Below, piece by piece: positions 33,830-42,470 of a DNA stretch of 64,000 bases. The position numbers and the translations under genes are program-made. The stretch's first letter is position 1. Each line of letters begins with the position of its first letter. The DNA is from Albidovulum sp. GTDB taxonomy: Bacteria > Pseudomonadota > Alphaproteobacteria > Rhodobacterales > Rhodobacteraceae. The stretch spans positions 62,001 to 126,000 of the forward strand of contig JACKKB010000002.1 in the NCBI GenBank assembly GCA_020637635.1. The letters are read 5' to 3'. The notes under the pieces are model-generated. The model was not told where the DNA came from and searched no databases. It worked only from the letters and a program-made list of their open reading frames with translations.

Positions 33830-34774
33830 CTATCCACCAGGATGAACCCGGTGACGGGCCGACTGTCGCGCAACGGCGCGGCCGGCGCCTTGACCTAGAT
33901 CAATCGCAGCGGCCTGGCGCAGCACCCAATCGCAAAAAAACCTGACGGACTCGCGCTGCGGGCCTGTGGGAACGACGAGAAAGTAGCCCTCGCGCTCGCG
34001 GTTCTCGTGCAGCACGACGAGCCGGCCGGCATCGATGTCGGCCTCGACGAATGCACGCGTCACGACCGCCACACCCTGCCCGTTGCGGGCGGCATCGAGC
34101 ACGAGGTTGCCGGGCATGGAGGTGATGCCCGCGCTCTTTTGCCGCATAAGTCCGCGCGAGGCGAAAAGGGCGCTTGTTTCATTGGTGCCGATCTCCTGGA
34201 GCCATGGCAGGCCCTCGGCCGCTTCGAGTGCCGGCGCGCGATCGGGCGGCAGGATCGAGGGCGCGGCGACGACCACGATCGGGGTCTGCAGGAGGCAGCG
34301 CGACTCGACGCCATGCCATGCCCCGTGCCCGTAGCGCACGGCGACATCGGCATCCTCGGGCAGGCGCCGGAGGTCGGGCGTGGCATCGATGGCAAGCGCG
34401 ATGCCCGGGTGGCTGGCATTGAAGTCGGGCAGGCGCGGCACCAGCCAACTGCCGGCGAAGGTGGGCGTCGTGCTGACCCGCAGGGGCCGGGAGCCGTCGG
34501 CTTCCTTCAGGGTGGCGATGGCCGCTTCGATGCGGCCAAAGCCTTCGGCCAGCGCCTGGGCAAGCAGCCGCCCCTCGGCGGTCGGCACGAGGCTGCGGCC
34601 GGCCCGCTCCGCGAGACGCAGACCGAGCTCGCGCTCAAGGCCGCGGATCTGCTGCGATATCGCCGCGTGGGTCACGCCGATGGCGGCACCGGCACGTTCA
34701 AGGGTAGGCTGCTCGGCGAAAGCCGTGAAGGCGCGCAGCGCCGAGAGCGACGGTAGGGAACGCCAGTTCGTCAT
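33830..34774 (-). CDS. LysR-family transcriptional regulator (GcvA-like)
   Basis: 314 residues. Helix-turn-helix in the first 65 residues (LSALRAFTAFAEQPTLERAGAAIGVTHAAISQQIRGLE), then a substrate-binding domain with GcvA-like sequence (LRVSTTPTFAGSWLVPRLPDF; DVAVRYGHGAWHG; GLPWLQEIG). The last ~20 residues are extra compared with relatives and overlap the second FNR-like box. Start ATG at 34774 with AAGG upstream. It sits between the two halves of the cco locus; no target is evident. Confidence 0.88.
   Translation of the reverse strand: MTNWRSLPSLSALRAFTAFAEQPTLERAGAAIGVTHAAISQQIRGLERELGLRLAERAGRSLVPTAEGRLLAQALAEGFGRIEAAIATLKEADGSRPLRVSTTPTFAGSWLVPRLPDFNASHPGIALAIDATPDLRRLPEDADVAVRYGHGAWHGVESRCLLQTPIVVVAAPSILPPDRAPALEAAEGLPWLQEIGTNETSALFASRGLMRQKSAGITSMPGNLVLDAARNGQGVAVVTRAFVEADIDAGRLVVLHENREREGYFLVVPTGPQRESVRFFCDWVLRQAAAIDLGQGAGRAVARQSARHRVHPGG
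33890..33903. promoter_or_regulatory. Second FNR-type box in the 3' end of the LysR gene
   Basis: TTGACCTAGATCAA matches TTGAy-N4-rTCAA exactly and lies inside the last codons of the LysR gene, ~245 bases upstream of ccoG. It could add distal control of ccoGHIS or be chance within coding DNA. Confidence 0.5.
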
Positions 34775-34776
34775 GT

Positions 34777-34794
34777 AACCTTAACTTACAGGTT
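34777..34794. promoter_or_regulatory. Inverted repeat next to the LysR start
   Basis: AACCT (34777-34781) and AGGTT (34790-34794) flank 8 bases directly upstream of the LysR start, between two divergent genes. This is the usual place and shape of a LysR autoregulatory site (T-N11-A type). Weak evidence. Confidence 0.35.
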
Positions 34795-34869
34795 CGAATG
34801 ATCGCTGAGTCGCAGTATTCGTGATTCTGGTGATAAATGAAGCATGAATTCGCAGCAACGGAGGCGGAC

Positions 34870-35058
34870 ATGTTGGAAATTCTCGGCGACGTGATGCGCG
34901 TTGCGACCTACACGCAGGATCCCATTCACACCGGCCATGGCCGTAGCGGCGGGCCGGGACGGCGGGCGCGGGCCGGGCGCGAGGCTCCCCATGCGGGCGA
35001 GCGGATGGTCGAGAAGCGGTCACCGGGGATCTGGCAGAACCTCTTCAGCAACCGCTGA
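34870..35058 (+). CDS. Small ORF of unknown function
   Basis: 62 residues from the ATG at 34870 (MLEILGDVMRVATYTQDP), which has GGAGG 6 bases upstream; the frame also opens at 34837 but with no ribosome site. The product is short, Gly/Arg-rich in the middle (GRSGGPGRRARAGREA), ends WQNLFSNR, and has no helix long enough for a membrane. A terminator hairpin follows 27 bases after the stop. The ribosome site plus terminator suggest a real gene; no family recognised. Confidence 0.5.
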   Translation: MLEILGDVMRVATYTQDPIHTGHGRSGGPGRRARAGREAPHAGERMVEKRSPGIWQNLFSNR

Positions 35059-35085
35059 TTGCGGCCGCGCCAGCCGTCAAATCGA

Positions 35086-35112
35086 AAGGCCCTCCGCATC
35101 GCGAAGGGCCTT
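35086..35112. terminator. Bidirectional terminator hairpin
   Basis: AAGGCCCT (35086-35093) pairs with AGGGCCTT (35105-35112) around an 11-base loop. It lies between the convergent small ORF and ccoP and has mixed T/A flanks on both sides, so it can serve both transcripts. Confidence 0.75.
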
Positions 35113-35138
35113 CTGCCGTCTTGATGGGTCCGGTGACC

Positions 35139-36008
35139 TCATTCGCCGCCACCGCGGCTGTGCACCCAGGAGGCCACTGCGCGGACATCCGATTCAGAGA
35201 GCCGCTGGCCCCAGGCCGGCATGACGCCGAAGCGGGCGTTGGTGACGGTCTCGGTCAGGCTCTTGACGTCGCCGCCGTAGAGCCAGATCGCATCCGTGAG
35301 GTTCGGCGCGCCGACCGAACGGTCGCCCTTGCCTTCTTCGCCGTGGCAGGCCGTGCAGTTGTCGGCGAAGACGGTCGCCCCCTCGCTTGCCAGTGCGGCG
35401 TCATGATCCTGTCCTGAAATCTGCAGCACATACTGCACCACCTGGTCGATCTGAGCCGGCTCGAGCAGGCCGTCGGCGCCGAACCTCGGCATTTCCGAAT
35501 AGCGCGCGTCGGGGTCGGTCGTGTTGCGCACGCCGTGGCTGATCGTGGTGTAGATATCCTCGATCGTGCCGCCCCAGAGCCAGTCGTCGTCGTTCAGGTT
35601 GGGAAAGCCCTTGGCCCCAGCCGCACCCGAGCCGTGGCACTGGGCGCACCAGGTCCGGAAGACGGCGCCGCCGGCGTTCTGGGTATAGTTGACGAGATCG
35701 GGATTGGCCGCGATCGCGGTCAGATCGGTCGCCACCAGCTTGGCCTCGACCGGGGCGTTGGCCTCGTCGTAGCGCTTGATCTCGGCTGCGACATCGGCGC
35801 GGTTGCTCTGGTGCAGGACGCCCCGGGTCGCATGGGTGATCAGCGGCCAGGCCGGATAGGCGATGGTATAGGCGATGGCCCAGATGATCGTGGCATAGAG
35901 GGTCCAGAGCCACCAGCGGGGAAGCGGATGGTTGTATTCGGCAATGCCGTCCCACTCATGGCCCGTGGTCTCGACCTCGCCCTTCATCTGTTTCGGTTTC
36001 TTGCTCAT
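35139..36008 (-). CDS. ccoP: Cytochrome cbb3 oxidase dihaem subunit CcoP
   Basis: 289 residues. N-terminal helices (WWLWTLYATIIWAIAYTIAYPAWPL) anchor two c-type haem domains: CAQCH at 121-125 and CTACH at 218-222, with distal Met ligands likely in SEMPRFG and FGVMPAWG. It passes electrons to CcoO. The last gene of ccoNOQP, overlapping ccoQ by 4 bases. Confidence 0.97.
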   Translation of the reverse strand: MSKKPKQMKGEVETTGHEWDGIAEYNHPLPRWWLWTLYATIIWAIAYTIAYPAWPLITHATRGVLHQSNRADVAAEIKRYDEANAPVEAKLVATDLTAIAANPDLVNYTQNAGGAVFRTWCAQCHGSGAAGAKGFPNLNDDDWLWGGTIEDIYTTISHGVRNTTDPDARYSEMPRFGADGLLEPAQIDQVVQYVLQISGQDHDAALASEGATVFADNCTACHGEEGKGDRSVGAPNLTDAIWLYGGDVKSLTETVTNARFGVMPAWGQRLSESDVRAVASWVHSRGGGE

Positions 36009-36202
36009 TTCAAAGCCTCCTGAGAGGGGCCGCTGTCTGCCGCGGGCCTGTCGTCATGGCGAAACGGAATGCCGGCTGCGTTCTGGTGCACCCCGCGGGA
36101 CCCGGGCCGGAAGGCCCAGATCACGACACCGAGGAATACCAGCACGAGCGCAAGCAGCGCCCAGCTGTCGGCGAACTCCCGCGCGAGTGTGTAGATTTCC
36201 AT
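36005..36202 (-). CDS. ccoQ: Cytochrome cbb3 oxidase subunit CcoQ
   Basis: 65 residues from the ATG at 36202 with GGAGAGG upstream. One membrane helix (WALLALVLVFLGVVIWAF) followed by RPGSRGVHQNAAGIPFR, the usual CcoQ/FixQ layout. It stabilises CcoP in the complex. Confidence 0.95.
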   Translation of the reverse strand: MEIYTLAREFADSWALLALVLVFLGVVIWAFRPGSRGVHQNAAGIPFRHDDRPAADSGPSQEALK

Positions 36203-36212
36203 CGCCCTCTCC

Positions 36213-36938
36213 TTACCGGTCCGGATCGGGCTGGAAGGTCGAGAAATCGACCATCGTGCCCAGAACCTGGAGATAGGCGACAAGCGCATCCATCTCGGAG
36301 ATACCCGGCTGGCCGTCGAAGTTGGCGACGTTGGCCTTGGCGTAGCGTTCCTCGAGCCCCGCGGTATCTGCGTCGGGATTCGCCTGGGCGGCGAAGTCGG
36401 CCTTGGCCTGCTCGATCATCTCCGAGGTGTAGGGCACGCCCACCAGCGCGTCGGTCTTCAGACGCTCCTCGATATAGGTCGGCTCGATCAGCCGGTTTGC
36501 CAGGAAGCCGTATTTGGGCATCACCGATTCCGGCACCACCGACTGCGGGTTGGTCAGGTGGTCGACGTGCCATTCGTTCGAGTAGCGGCCGCCGACGCGC
36601 GCGAGGTCCGGCCCCGTACGCTTGGAGCCCCACTGGAACGGATGGTCGTACATCGACTCCGCCGCCAGCGAGTAGTGGCCGTAGCGTTCGACCTCATCGC
36701 GCATCGGGCGGATCATCTGGCTGTGGCAGACATAGCAGCCCTCGCGCACATAGATGTCGCGCCCGGTCAGCTCCAGCGGCGTGTAGGGCCGCACCCCTTC
36801 CACCTTCTCGATGGTGTTCTGAAGGTAGAAGAGGGGTGCGATCTCGACGATGCCGCCGATCGTCACCACCGCGAAGGCCCCGATCAAGAGCGCCGTGGCG
36901 TTGGTTTCGAGGAACTTGTGCTTTTCAAGAATTCCCAT
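36213..36938 (-). CDS. ccoO: Cytochrome cbb3 oxidase monohaem subunit CcoO
   Basis: 241 residues. N-terminal anchor (TALLIGAFAVVTIGGIVEI), the c-haem motif CYVCH at 68-72 (REGCYVCHSQMIRPM), and the typical SEYARAG-like region ESMYDHPFQWGSKRTGPDLARVG. It transfers electrons from CcoP to CcoN. It starts 15 bases after ccoN. Confidence 0.97.
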   Translation of the reverse strand: MGILEKHKFLETNATALLIGAFAVVTIGGIVEIAPLFYLQNTIEKVEGVRPYTPLELTGRDIYVREGCYVCHSQMIRPMRDEVERYGHYSLAAESMYDHPFQWGSKRTGPDLARVGGRYSNEWHVDHLTNPQSVVPESVMPKYGFLANRLIEPTYIEERLKTDALVGVPYTSEMIEQAKADFAAQANPDADTAGLEERYAKANVANFDGQPGISEMDALVAYLQVLGTMVDFSTFQPDPDR

Positions 36939-36953
36939 GGTGCAAAGCTCCTC

Positions 36954-38567
36954 TCATTCGGCCGGGACGGCGCTGTTGGAACTGGCCACCGCGGGCTGTT
37001 TCGCGACGGTTGCCCAGAGGTTGTAGGCCATGATCAGGCCACCGGTGAGGTAGAGCAGGCCGCCGAGACCGCGCACGACATACATCGGGTGCTTGGCCGC
37101 GACCGTGTCGGCGAAGGCGTTCACGAGGAAGCCCTGGCTGTCCACTTCGCGCCACATCAGGCCTTCCATGATCCCGGTGACCCACATCGAAGCGGCGTAG
37201 AGCACGATCCCGATGGTGGCGAGCCAGAAGTGCCAGCTGACCAGCTTGAGCGAGTAGAGCCGCTCGCGGTGCCAGAGCTTCGGCACCAGGAAGTAGAGCG
37301 CGCCGAAGGTGATCATGCCGTTCCAGCCGAGCGCGCCGGAATGGACATGGCCGATCGTCCAGTCGGTGTAGTGGGAGAGCGAATTGACGGCCTTGATCGA
37401 CATCATCGGGCCTTCGAAGGTCGACATGCCGTAGAAGCCCACCGAGACCACCATCATGCGGATGATCGGATCGGTCCTGAGCTTGTCCCAGGCGCCCGAG
37501 AGCGTCATCAGGCCGTTGATCATGCCGCCCCAGGACGGCATCCAGAGCACGATCGAGAACACCATCCCGAGGGTCGAGGCCCATTCCGGCAGCGCGGTGT
37601 AGTGCAGATGGTGCGGGCCGGCCCAGATGTAGAGGAAGATCAGCGCCCAGAAATGGATGATCGAAAGCTTGTAGCTGTAGACCGGCCGCCCTGCCTGTTT
37701 CGGCACGAAATAGTACATCATGCCCAGGAAGCCCGCGGTCAGGAAGAAGCCCACCGCGTTGTGGCCGTACCACCACTGCGTCATGGCGTCCTGCACGCCC
37801 GAGAAGACCTGCACCGATTTCGAACCGAACATCGAAACCGGGATCGAAAGGTTGTTGACCACGTGCAGCATCGCAATGGTGACGATGAACGAGAGGTAGA
37901 ACCAGTTCGCCACGTAGATGTGCGGCTCTTTCCGTTTGACGATGGTCCCGAGAAAGACCGCCAGATAGGCGACCCAGACGACGGTGAGCCACCAGTCGGT
38001 CAGCCATTCGGGCTCGGCGTATTCCTTCGACTGGGTGGCGCCGAGGATGTAGCCGCTTGCGGCGAGGACGATGACGAGCTGGAAACCCCAGAACACGAAC
38101 CAGGCGAGATTTCCGCCCCAGAGCCGCGCCGCCGAGGTGCGCTGGACCACATAGAACGATGTCGCGATCAGGGCATTGCCGCCGAAGGCGAAGATCACCG
38201 CCGAGGTATGCAGCGGGCGGAGCTTGCCGAAGTTCATGTAACCCTGCGCGAACTCCGAGAAGTTCAGCTCGGGAAAGGCCAGCTGGAAGGCGATGGTGAC
38301 GCCGACGAGAAAGCCCACGATGCCCCAGAGGGTCGTCGCGATGACACCGGCGCGCACGACGCCGTCGTTGTAGCTGCGCTCAGGATGCGGATCGAGGGCC
38401 GGCTGGTCGTTGCCGGTGTTCCTCAGCACCCAGATGAAGGTGATCGCCGCGGCCAGCATGACCGTCAGCGCGTTGACCATATAGGCCAGATCGTGCGCGT
38501 AGTTGGCCGCGATCGCGGCCAGCACGGCGATGACCGCCAGCACGGCAAGTTTCAGGTAGTCCCACAT
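36954..38567 (-). CDS. ccoN: Cytochrome cbb3 oxidase catalytic subunit CcoN
   Basis: 537 residues, a twelve-helix haem-copper oxidase of type C. Visible sites: haem/CuB ligands in LRPLHTSAVIFAFGG, WWYGHNAVGFFLT, PHHLHYTALPEW and TDWTIGHVHSGALGWNGM, plus the tyrosine in VGFYGMSTFEG that in cbb3 oxidases is cross-linked to a CuB histidine. It reduces O2 to water at high affinity. First gene of ccoNOQP, divergent from the universal stress gene, with two FnrL-type boxes between. Confidence 0.97.
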   Translation of the reverse strand: MWDYLKLAVLAVIAVLAAIAANYAHDLAYMVNALTVMLAAAITFIWVLRNTGNDQPALDPHPERSYNDGVVRAGVIATTLWGIVGFLVGVTIAFQLAFPELNFSEFAQGYMNFGKLRPLHTSAVIFAFGGNALIATSFYVVQRTSAARLWGGNLAWFVFWGFQLVIVLAASGYILGATQSKEYAEPEWLTDWWLTVVWVAYLAVFLGTIVKRKEPHIYVANWFYLSFIVTIAMLHVVNNLSIPVSMFGSKSVQVFSGVQDAMTQWWYGHNAVGFFLTAGFLGMMYYFVPKQAGRPVYSYKLSIIHFWALIFLYIWAGPHHLHYTALPEWASTLGMVFSIVLWMPSWGGMINGLMTLSGAWDKLRTDPIIRMMVVSVGFYGMSTFEGPMMSIKAVNSLSHYTDWTIGHVHSGALGWNGMITFGALYFLVPKLWHRERLYSLKLVSWHFWLATIGIVLYAASMWVTGIMEGLMWREVDSQGFLVNAFADTVAAKHPMYVVRGLGGLLYLTGGLIMAYNLWATVAKQPAVASSNSAVPAE

Positions 38568-38660
38568 TGCTGTGTCCCCTCGTCCAGTATCGCCGGCCGA
38601 TTCGGATATCGGGCGGTTTCCGTCAGGGTGGGTTGTGGCGTCACCCCGGCACGAAGAACC

Positions 38661-38674
38661 TTGATCTGCGTCAA
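38661..38674. promoter_or_regulatory. FnrL box proximal to ccoN
   Basis: TTGATCTGCGTCAA matches the FnrL consensus and is centred ~100 bases upstream of ccoN. With the second box 32 bases away it probably gives oxygen-limited induction of ccoNOQP. Confidence 0.85.
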
Positions 38675-38692
38675 ATACCCGTGATCTGCCGT

Positions 38693-38706
38693 TTGATCCG
38701 CATCAA
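38693..38706. promoter_or_regulatory. FnrL box proximal to the universal stress gene
   Basis: TTGATCCGCATCAA is a perfect FNR-type site (TTGAT-N4-ATCAA), centred ~75 bases upstream of the universal stress protein start and 32 bases from the ccoN-side box. The two genes thus share a paired FnrL control region. Confidence 0.85.
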
Positions 38707-38774
38707 GGCCGTAATAATACGCAAGGCTCAGAGTCGTGCGGTATCGCGGAATGCCTGGAAAGGAGTGGATCCAG

Positions 38775-39614
38775 ATGGCCTTCAAATCGATTCTCACGTT
38801 CGTCAGCGGTCCGGGAGGGGCCGGAAACCACCTGGACGCGGCGATCGAGCTTGCGCGGCGCGAGGATGCGCATCTCGATGTCCTCGCCGTTGGCATCGAT
38901 CATACCCAGACCGGCTACTATTACGCCGGCGCCTCCGCGATCCTGACCCAGGAGGCCTTCAATCAGGCCAAGGAGGACGCCGCGGCCTACGAGACGAGCG
39001 CGAGAGAGAGGCTGGATCGCGAGGATATCCGCTGGTCGGTCGAAAGCGCGGTGGCCCAGGTGGGCGCCATCGGCGGGCCGGTCGGCGTTCTGGCACGATT
39101 CTCGGACCTCGTCGTGATGGCGAAGCCATATGGCGCGGGCAGCACGCCGGCGGCCGAGGTGATTCTCGAGGCGGCGCTCTTCGAGGGGCGTGCGCCGGTG
39201 CTGATCCTGCCCGACGCGTCGCAACCGAAGAGCTTCGGCAAGCGCGTCGTGGTGGCCTGGAATCAGAGCGACGAGGCGTTGCAGGCGATCCGCGCGGCGC
39301 TGCCGATCCTGAAGGCGGCGGCAGATGTCGACATCACCATCGTCAACCCGCCCGCGCACGGACCCGAACGCTCGGACCCGGGCGGCCGGCTGTCGCAGCT
39401 TCTGGCACGCCACGGCGTGCATGCCGAGATCTCGGTGCTCGCCAAGACCCTGCCCACGGCGGCAGAGGTCATCGCGCGCCACGCCCGCGAGAGCGATGCC
39501 GACCTGATCGTCATGGGCGCCTATGGCCATTCGCGCTTCCGCGAGGCGATTCTCGGCGGCACCACGCGCTCCATGCTCGAGGACGCAGAGCTACCCGTGC
39601 TGATGGCGCATTGA
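38775..39614 (+). CDS. Universal stress protein with two Usp domains
   Basis: 279 residues from the ATG at 38775 (MAFKSILTFV), with AAAGGAG ~10 bases upstream. Two tandem Usp folds: the first starts ILTFVSGPGG, the second RVVVAWNQSDEALQAI and ends with the nucleotide loop MGAYGHSRFREAILGGTT and PVLMAH. Usp proteins of this type beside FNR sites act in microaerobic or anaerobic survival. The role here is inferred from the shared FnrL control with ccoN. Confidence 0.92.
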   Translation: MAFKSILTFVSGPGGAGNHLDAAIELARREDAHLDVLAVGIDHTQTGYYYAGASAILTQEAFNQAKEDAAAYETSARERLDREDIRWSVESAVAQVGAIGGPVGVLARFSDLVVMAKPYGAGSTPAAEVILEAALFEGRAPVLILPDASQPKSFGKRVVVAWNQSDEALQAIRAALPILKAAADVDITIVNPPAHGPERSDPGGRLSQLLARHGVHAEISVLAKTLPTAAEVIARHARESDADLIVMGAYGHSRFREAILGGTTRSMLEDAELPVLMAH

Positions 39615-39627
39615 CCTCTCCCGACAC

Positions 39628-39688
39628 CGGCCCCTGCCGGCCGCAGGCGGCGGGGCCGCTTCGGCCCGCGCGGGGCGAGGGCGCCCCG
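39628..39688. terminator. GC-rich hairpins after the universal stress gene
   Basis: Two hairpins follow the gene: CGGCCCC (39628-39634) with GGGGCCG (39652-39658), and CGGGGCG (39671-39677) with CGCCCCG (39682-39688, 4-base loop). Together they probably separate it from the opp-type operon. No T-run. Confidence 0.5.
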
Positions 39689-39874
39689 ACGCCGCGCGCC
39701 GCCGGATCGGCGGAAATTCCGGCGATGTGCTGGCCAGAGCCGGCGATGTGACGCAATGTCGTGCTGGCGTCCCGGCGCATTTGTCTTGCCGTCGCCGGCA
39801 GCCGCACTAGGCTGCTTTGCCATGACGCGCCGAGGCGAAACGCCCGGCGCACCTCAACCAACAGGAGGTCCTCC

Positions 39875-41485
39875 ATGCACAAGCTTCTACTGACGACCGC
39901 ACTCGGCCTCGGCCTCGCGTTTCCTGCCGCAGCCGCGACGCTGCAGCCGGGCGAGACGCTCGCCGCCAACCAGGAATACACCTACTGGCTGCTCGACGCG
40001 ATCAAGTCGCTCGATCCGCAAATCAACACGGATGTCGAAGGCTCGGGGGTTCTGCGCGGCCTCTTCGAAGGGCTCTACAACGAGGACCAGGTCGGGGCGC
40101 TGGTGCCTGGCGTCGCCACCTCCTTCGATCTGTCCGACGACAAGACGGTCTACACGTTCCACCTGCGCGACAACGCCAAGTGGTCGAACGGCGATCCGGT
40201 GACGGCGAACGACTTCGTCTATTCCTGGAAGCGCCTGGCCGATCCGAAGACGGCTTCGGAATACGCCTGGTACATGGAACTGATGCAGGTGAAGAACTCG
40301 GCCGACATCATCGCCGGCAAGAAGCCGGTCGACGATCTCGGCGTGAAGGCCCTGGACGACCACACATTCGAGGTGACGATCGAGGCCCCCCTGCCCTATT
40401 TCCCCAAGATGCTGACCCACGCCTCGACCTTCCCGGTCAACCAGAAGGTCATCGAGGAAAACGGCGACAAGTGGACCGAGCCCGGCAAGCTCGTCGGCAA
40501 CGGCGCCTATGTGCTCAAGGAACACATCCTCGGCGAGAAGCTGGTGATGGTGCCGAACCCGCAATACTGGGACAACGAGCACACCGTGCTGACCAAGGTC
40601 ACCGCGCTCACCATCAACGACGAGAACGCCGCGCTCACGCGCTATCTGGCCGGCGAGCTTGACCGCACGCAGATCCCGGCCGGCCAGTATCCGCGGCTAA
40701 AGGAGGAATATCCCGACCAGGCGATCTCGGTGCCGCAGTCGTGCTCCTACATCTACATGTTCAACCTCGACAAGGAAAAGGGCCCCGAGGCGCTCAAGGA
40801 CGTCCGCGTGCGCAAGGCGCTGTCCTATGCCATCGACCGCGACACGATCGTCGACAAGATCCTGCAGGGTGGCCAGTGGCCTTCGTACAACTGGACACAC
40901 CATGCAACCGAAGGCTTCAAGATGCCGGATATCGACTATTCGCACTGGACCCAGGACGAGCGGGACGCGAAGGCGATCGAGCTGATGACCGAAGCCGGCT
41001 ACGGCCCGGATCATCCGCTGGCGCTGACGCTGAACTACAACACCTCGGAGAGCCACAAGAAGATCGCCATCGCGGTGCAGCAGTTCTGGAAGAAGATCGG
41101 CGTCGACCTCACGCTCAACAACATGGAGTGGAAGGTTCACACCGACAAGATGCAGAACCAGGACTTCGAGGTGGCGCGCTATGCCTGGTGCGGCGACTAC
41201 AACGAGGCCTCGACCTATCTCGACCTCTTCACCTCGTATTCGGGCCACAACAACGGCAAGTTCCGCTCGGAGCGCTATGACGAGCTGATGAAGGAATCGA
41301 AGACGGCCGCCGACCCGAATCCGATGTATACCGAGGCCGAACAGATCCTCGCCGACGAGATGCCCATGGCGCCGATCTACCAGTACACCAAGGTCGAGAT
41401 GATCAAGCCGGACATGCGCGGTCTTGGTCTGAACAACCTGATGCAGAACTGGTACCTGAAGGACATGTATCGCGTCGCCGAGTAA
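39875..41485 (+). CDS. Oligopeptide ABC transporter binding protein (OppA-like)
   Basis: 536 residues from the ATG at 39875, with AGGAGG 7 bases upstream. Signal peptide MHKLLLTTALGLGLAFPAAAA. SBP family 5 core: LDPQINTDVEGSGVLRGLFEGL, YTFHLRDNAKWSNGDPVTANDFVYSWKRL, VGNGAYVLKE, VRKALSYAIDR. The FVYSWKRL form is that of OppA/MppA rather than DppA. It binds peptides in the periplasm for the permease and ATPases that follow. Confidence 0.92.
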   Translation: MHKLLLTTALGLGLAFPAAAATLQPGETLAANQEYTYWLLDAIKSLDPQINTDVEGSGVLRGLFEGLYNEDQVGALVPGVATSFDLSDDKTVYTFHLRDNAKWSNGDPVTANDFVYSWKRLADPKTASEYAWYMELMQVKNSADIIAGKKPVDDLGVKALDDHTFEVTIEAPLPYFPKMLTHASTFPVNQKVIEENGDKWTEPGKLVGNGAYVLKEHILGEKLVMVPNPQYWDNEHTVLTKVTALTINDENAALTRYLAGELDRTQIPAGQYPRLKEEYPDQAISVPQSCSYIYMFNLDKEKGPEALKDVRVRKALSYAIDRDTIVDKILQGGQWPSYNWTHHATEGFKMPDIDYSHWTQDERDAKAIELMTEAGYGPDHPLALTLNYNTSESHKKIAIAVQQFWKKIGVDLTLNNMEWKVHTDKMQNQDFEVARYAWCGDYNEASTYLDLFTSYSGHNNGKFRSERYDELMKESKTAADPNPMYTEAEQILADEMPMAPIYQYTKVEMIKPDMRGLGLNNLMQNWYLKDMYRVAE

Positions 41486-41494
41486 GCGGTCGAC

Positions 41495-41520
41495 GGGCGC
41501 GCCCGGTCCCGGGCGCGCCC
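41495..41520 (+). terminator. Strong stem-loop after the oppA-like gene
   Basis: A perfect 12-base stem (41495-41506 with 41509-41520) around a 2-base loop TC lies 10 bases after the stop. It is placed as in other binding-protein operons, where it lets most transcripts end after the binding protein gene. Confidence 0.7.
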
Positions 41521-41542
41521 CCTCATCGGGCGGATCCCTCGC

Positions 41543-42466
41543 ATGATCAACTACATCCTCAAGCGCCTGGCCGTTGCCGTGCCGACGCTTCTCTTGCTCA
41601 TCATCATCTCGTTCCTGCTGATGCATGCGGCCCCGGGCGGCCCCTTCACGCAGGAACGCCAGCTGCCGGCGGCGGTGCTGGCGAACCTCGAGGCCAAATA
41701 CGGGCTCGACCAGCCGCTCTGGCGACAGCTTCTCTCCTATGTCTGGGGCATCGTCGCGCATTTCGATTTCGGGCCCTCGTTCATCTACAAGGACCGCACG
41801 GTGAACGAGATCATCGCGCAGGGGTTTCCGGTGACGCTGACCTACGGCACGGTTTCGTTCGTGATCGCCATCCTCGTCGGCGTCTCGCTCGGGATCGCGG
41901 CGGCGATCCGGCACAATACCTGGCTTGACTATCTCGCCGTCGGGGTCTCGATCGGCGCGCAGGTGCTGCCCAACTTCGTCATGGCGCCGCTTCTCCTGCT
42001 GACCTTCACCTGGTGGCTCCGCTGGCTGCCAGGCGGCGGCTGGGAACACGGGCGCTGGGAATACATGGTGATGCCGGTCATCGCGCTTTCGACCTCCTAC
42101 ATGGCCTCGATCGCGCGGCTCACGCGGGCCTCGATGCTCGAGGTGCTGACCTCGAACCATATCCGCACCGCCCGCGCCAAGGGTCTGCCCGAACGCAAGG
42201 TGATCCTGCGCCACGCGCTGAAGCCCGCGCTGCTGCCGGTCCTGTCCTATCTGGGCCCGGCCTTCGTCGCCATGGTCACCGGCTCGGTCGTGGTCGACTT
42301 CTTCTTCTCGACCGGCGGCATCGGCCGCAGCTTCGTCGACAGCGCGCTCAACCGCGACTATGCGGTGATGCTCGGGATCACCATCCTCGTCGGCGCGCTG
42401 ACCATCTTCTTCAACCTCGTTGTCGATATCCTCTACGGCTGGATCGACCCGAAGATCAGGTACTGA
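41543..42466 (+). CDS. Oligopeptide ABC transporter permease (OppB-like)
   Basis: 307 residues. The first helix YILKRLAVAVPTLLLLIIISFLLMHAAPGGPF and five further helices follow the OppB/DppB pattern. The EAA-type loop is SNHIRTARAKGLPERKVILRHALKPALLP. Forms the membrane channel with the OppC-like subunit, whose gene starts 4 bases after its stop. Confidence 0.94.
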   Translation: MINYILKRLAVAVPTLLLLIIISFLLMHAAPGGPFTQERQLPAAVLANLEAKYGLDQPLWRQLLSYVWGIVAHFDFGPSFIYKDRTVNEIIAQGFPVTLTYGTVSFVIAILVGVSLGIAAAIRHNTWLDYLAVGVSIGAQVLPNFVMAPLLLLTFTWWLRWLPGGGWEHGRWEYMVMPVIALSTSYMASIARLTRASMLEVLTSNHIRTARAKGLPERKVILRHALKPALLPVLSYLGPAFVAMVTGSVVVDFFFSTGGIGRSFVDSALNRDYAVMLGITILVGALTIFFNLVVDILYGWIDPKIRY

Positions 42467-42470
42467 CCCC

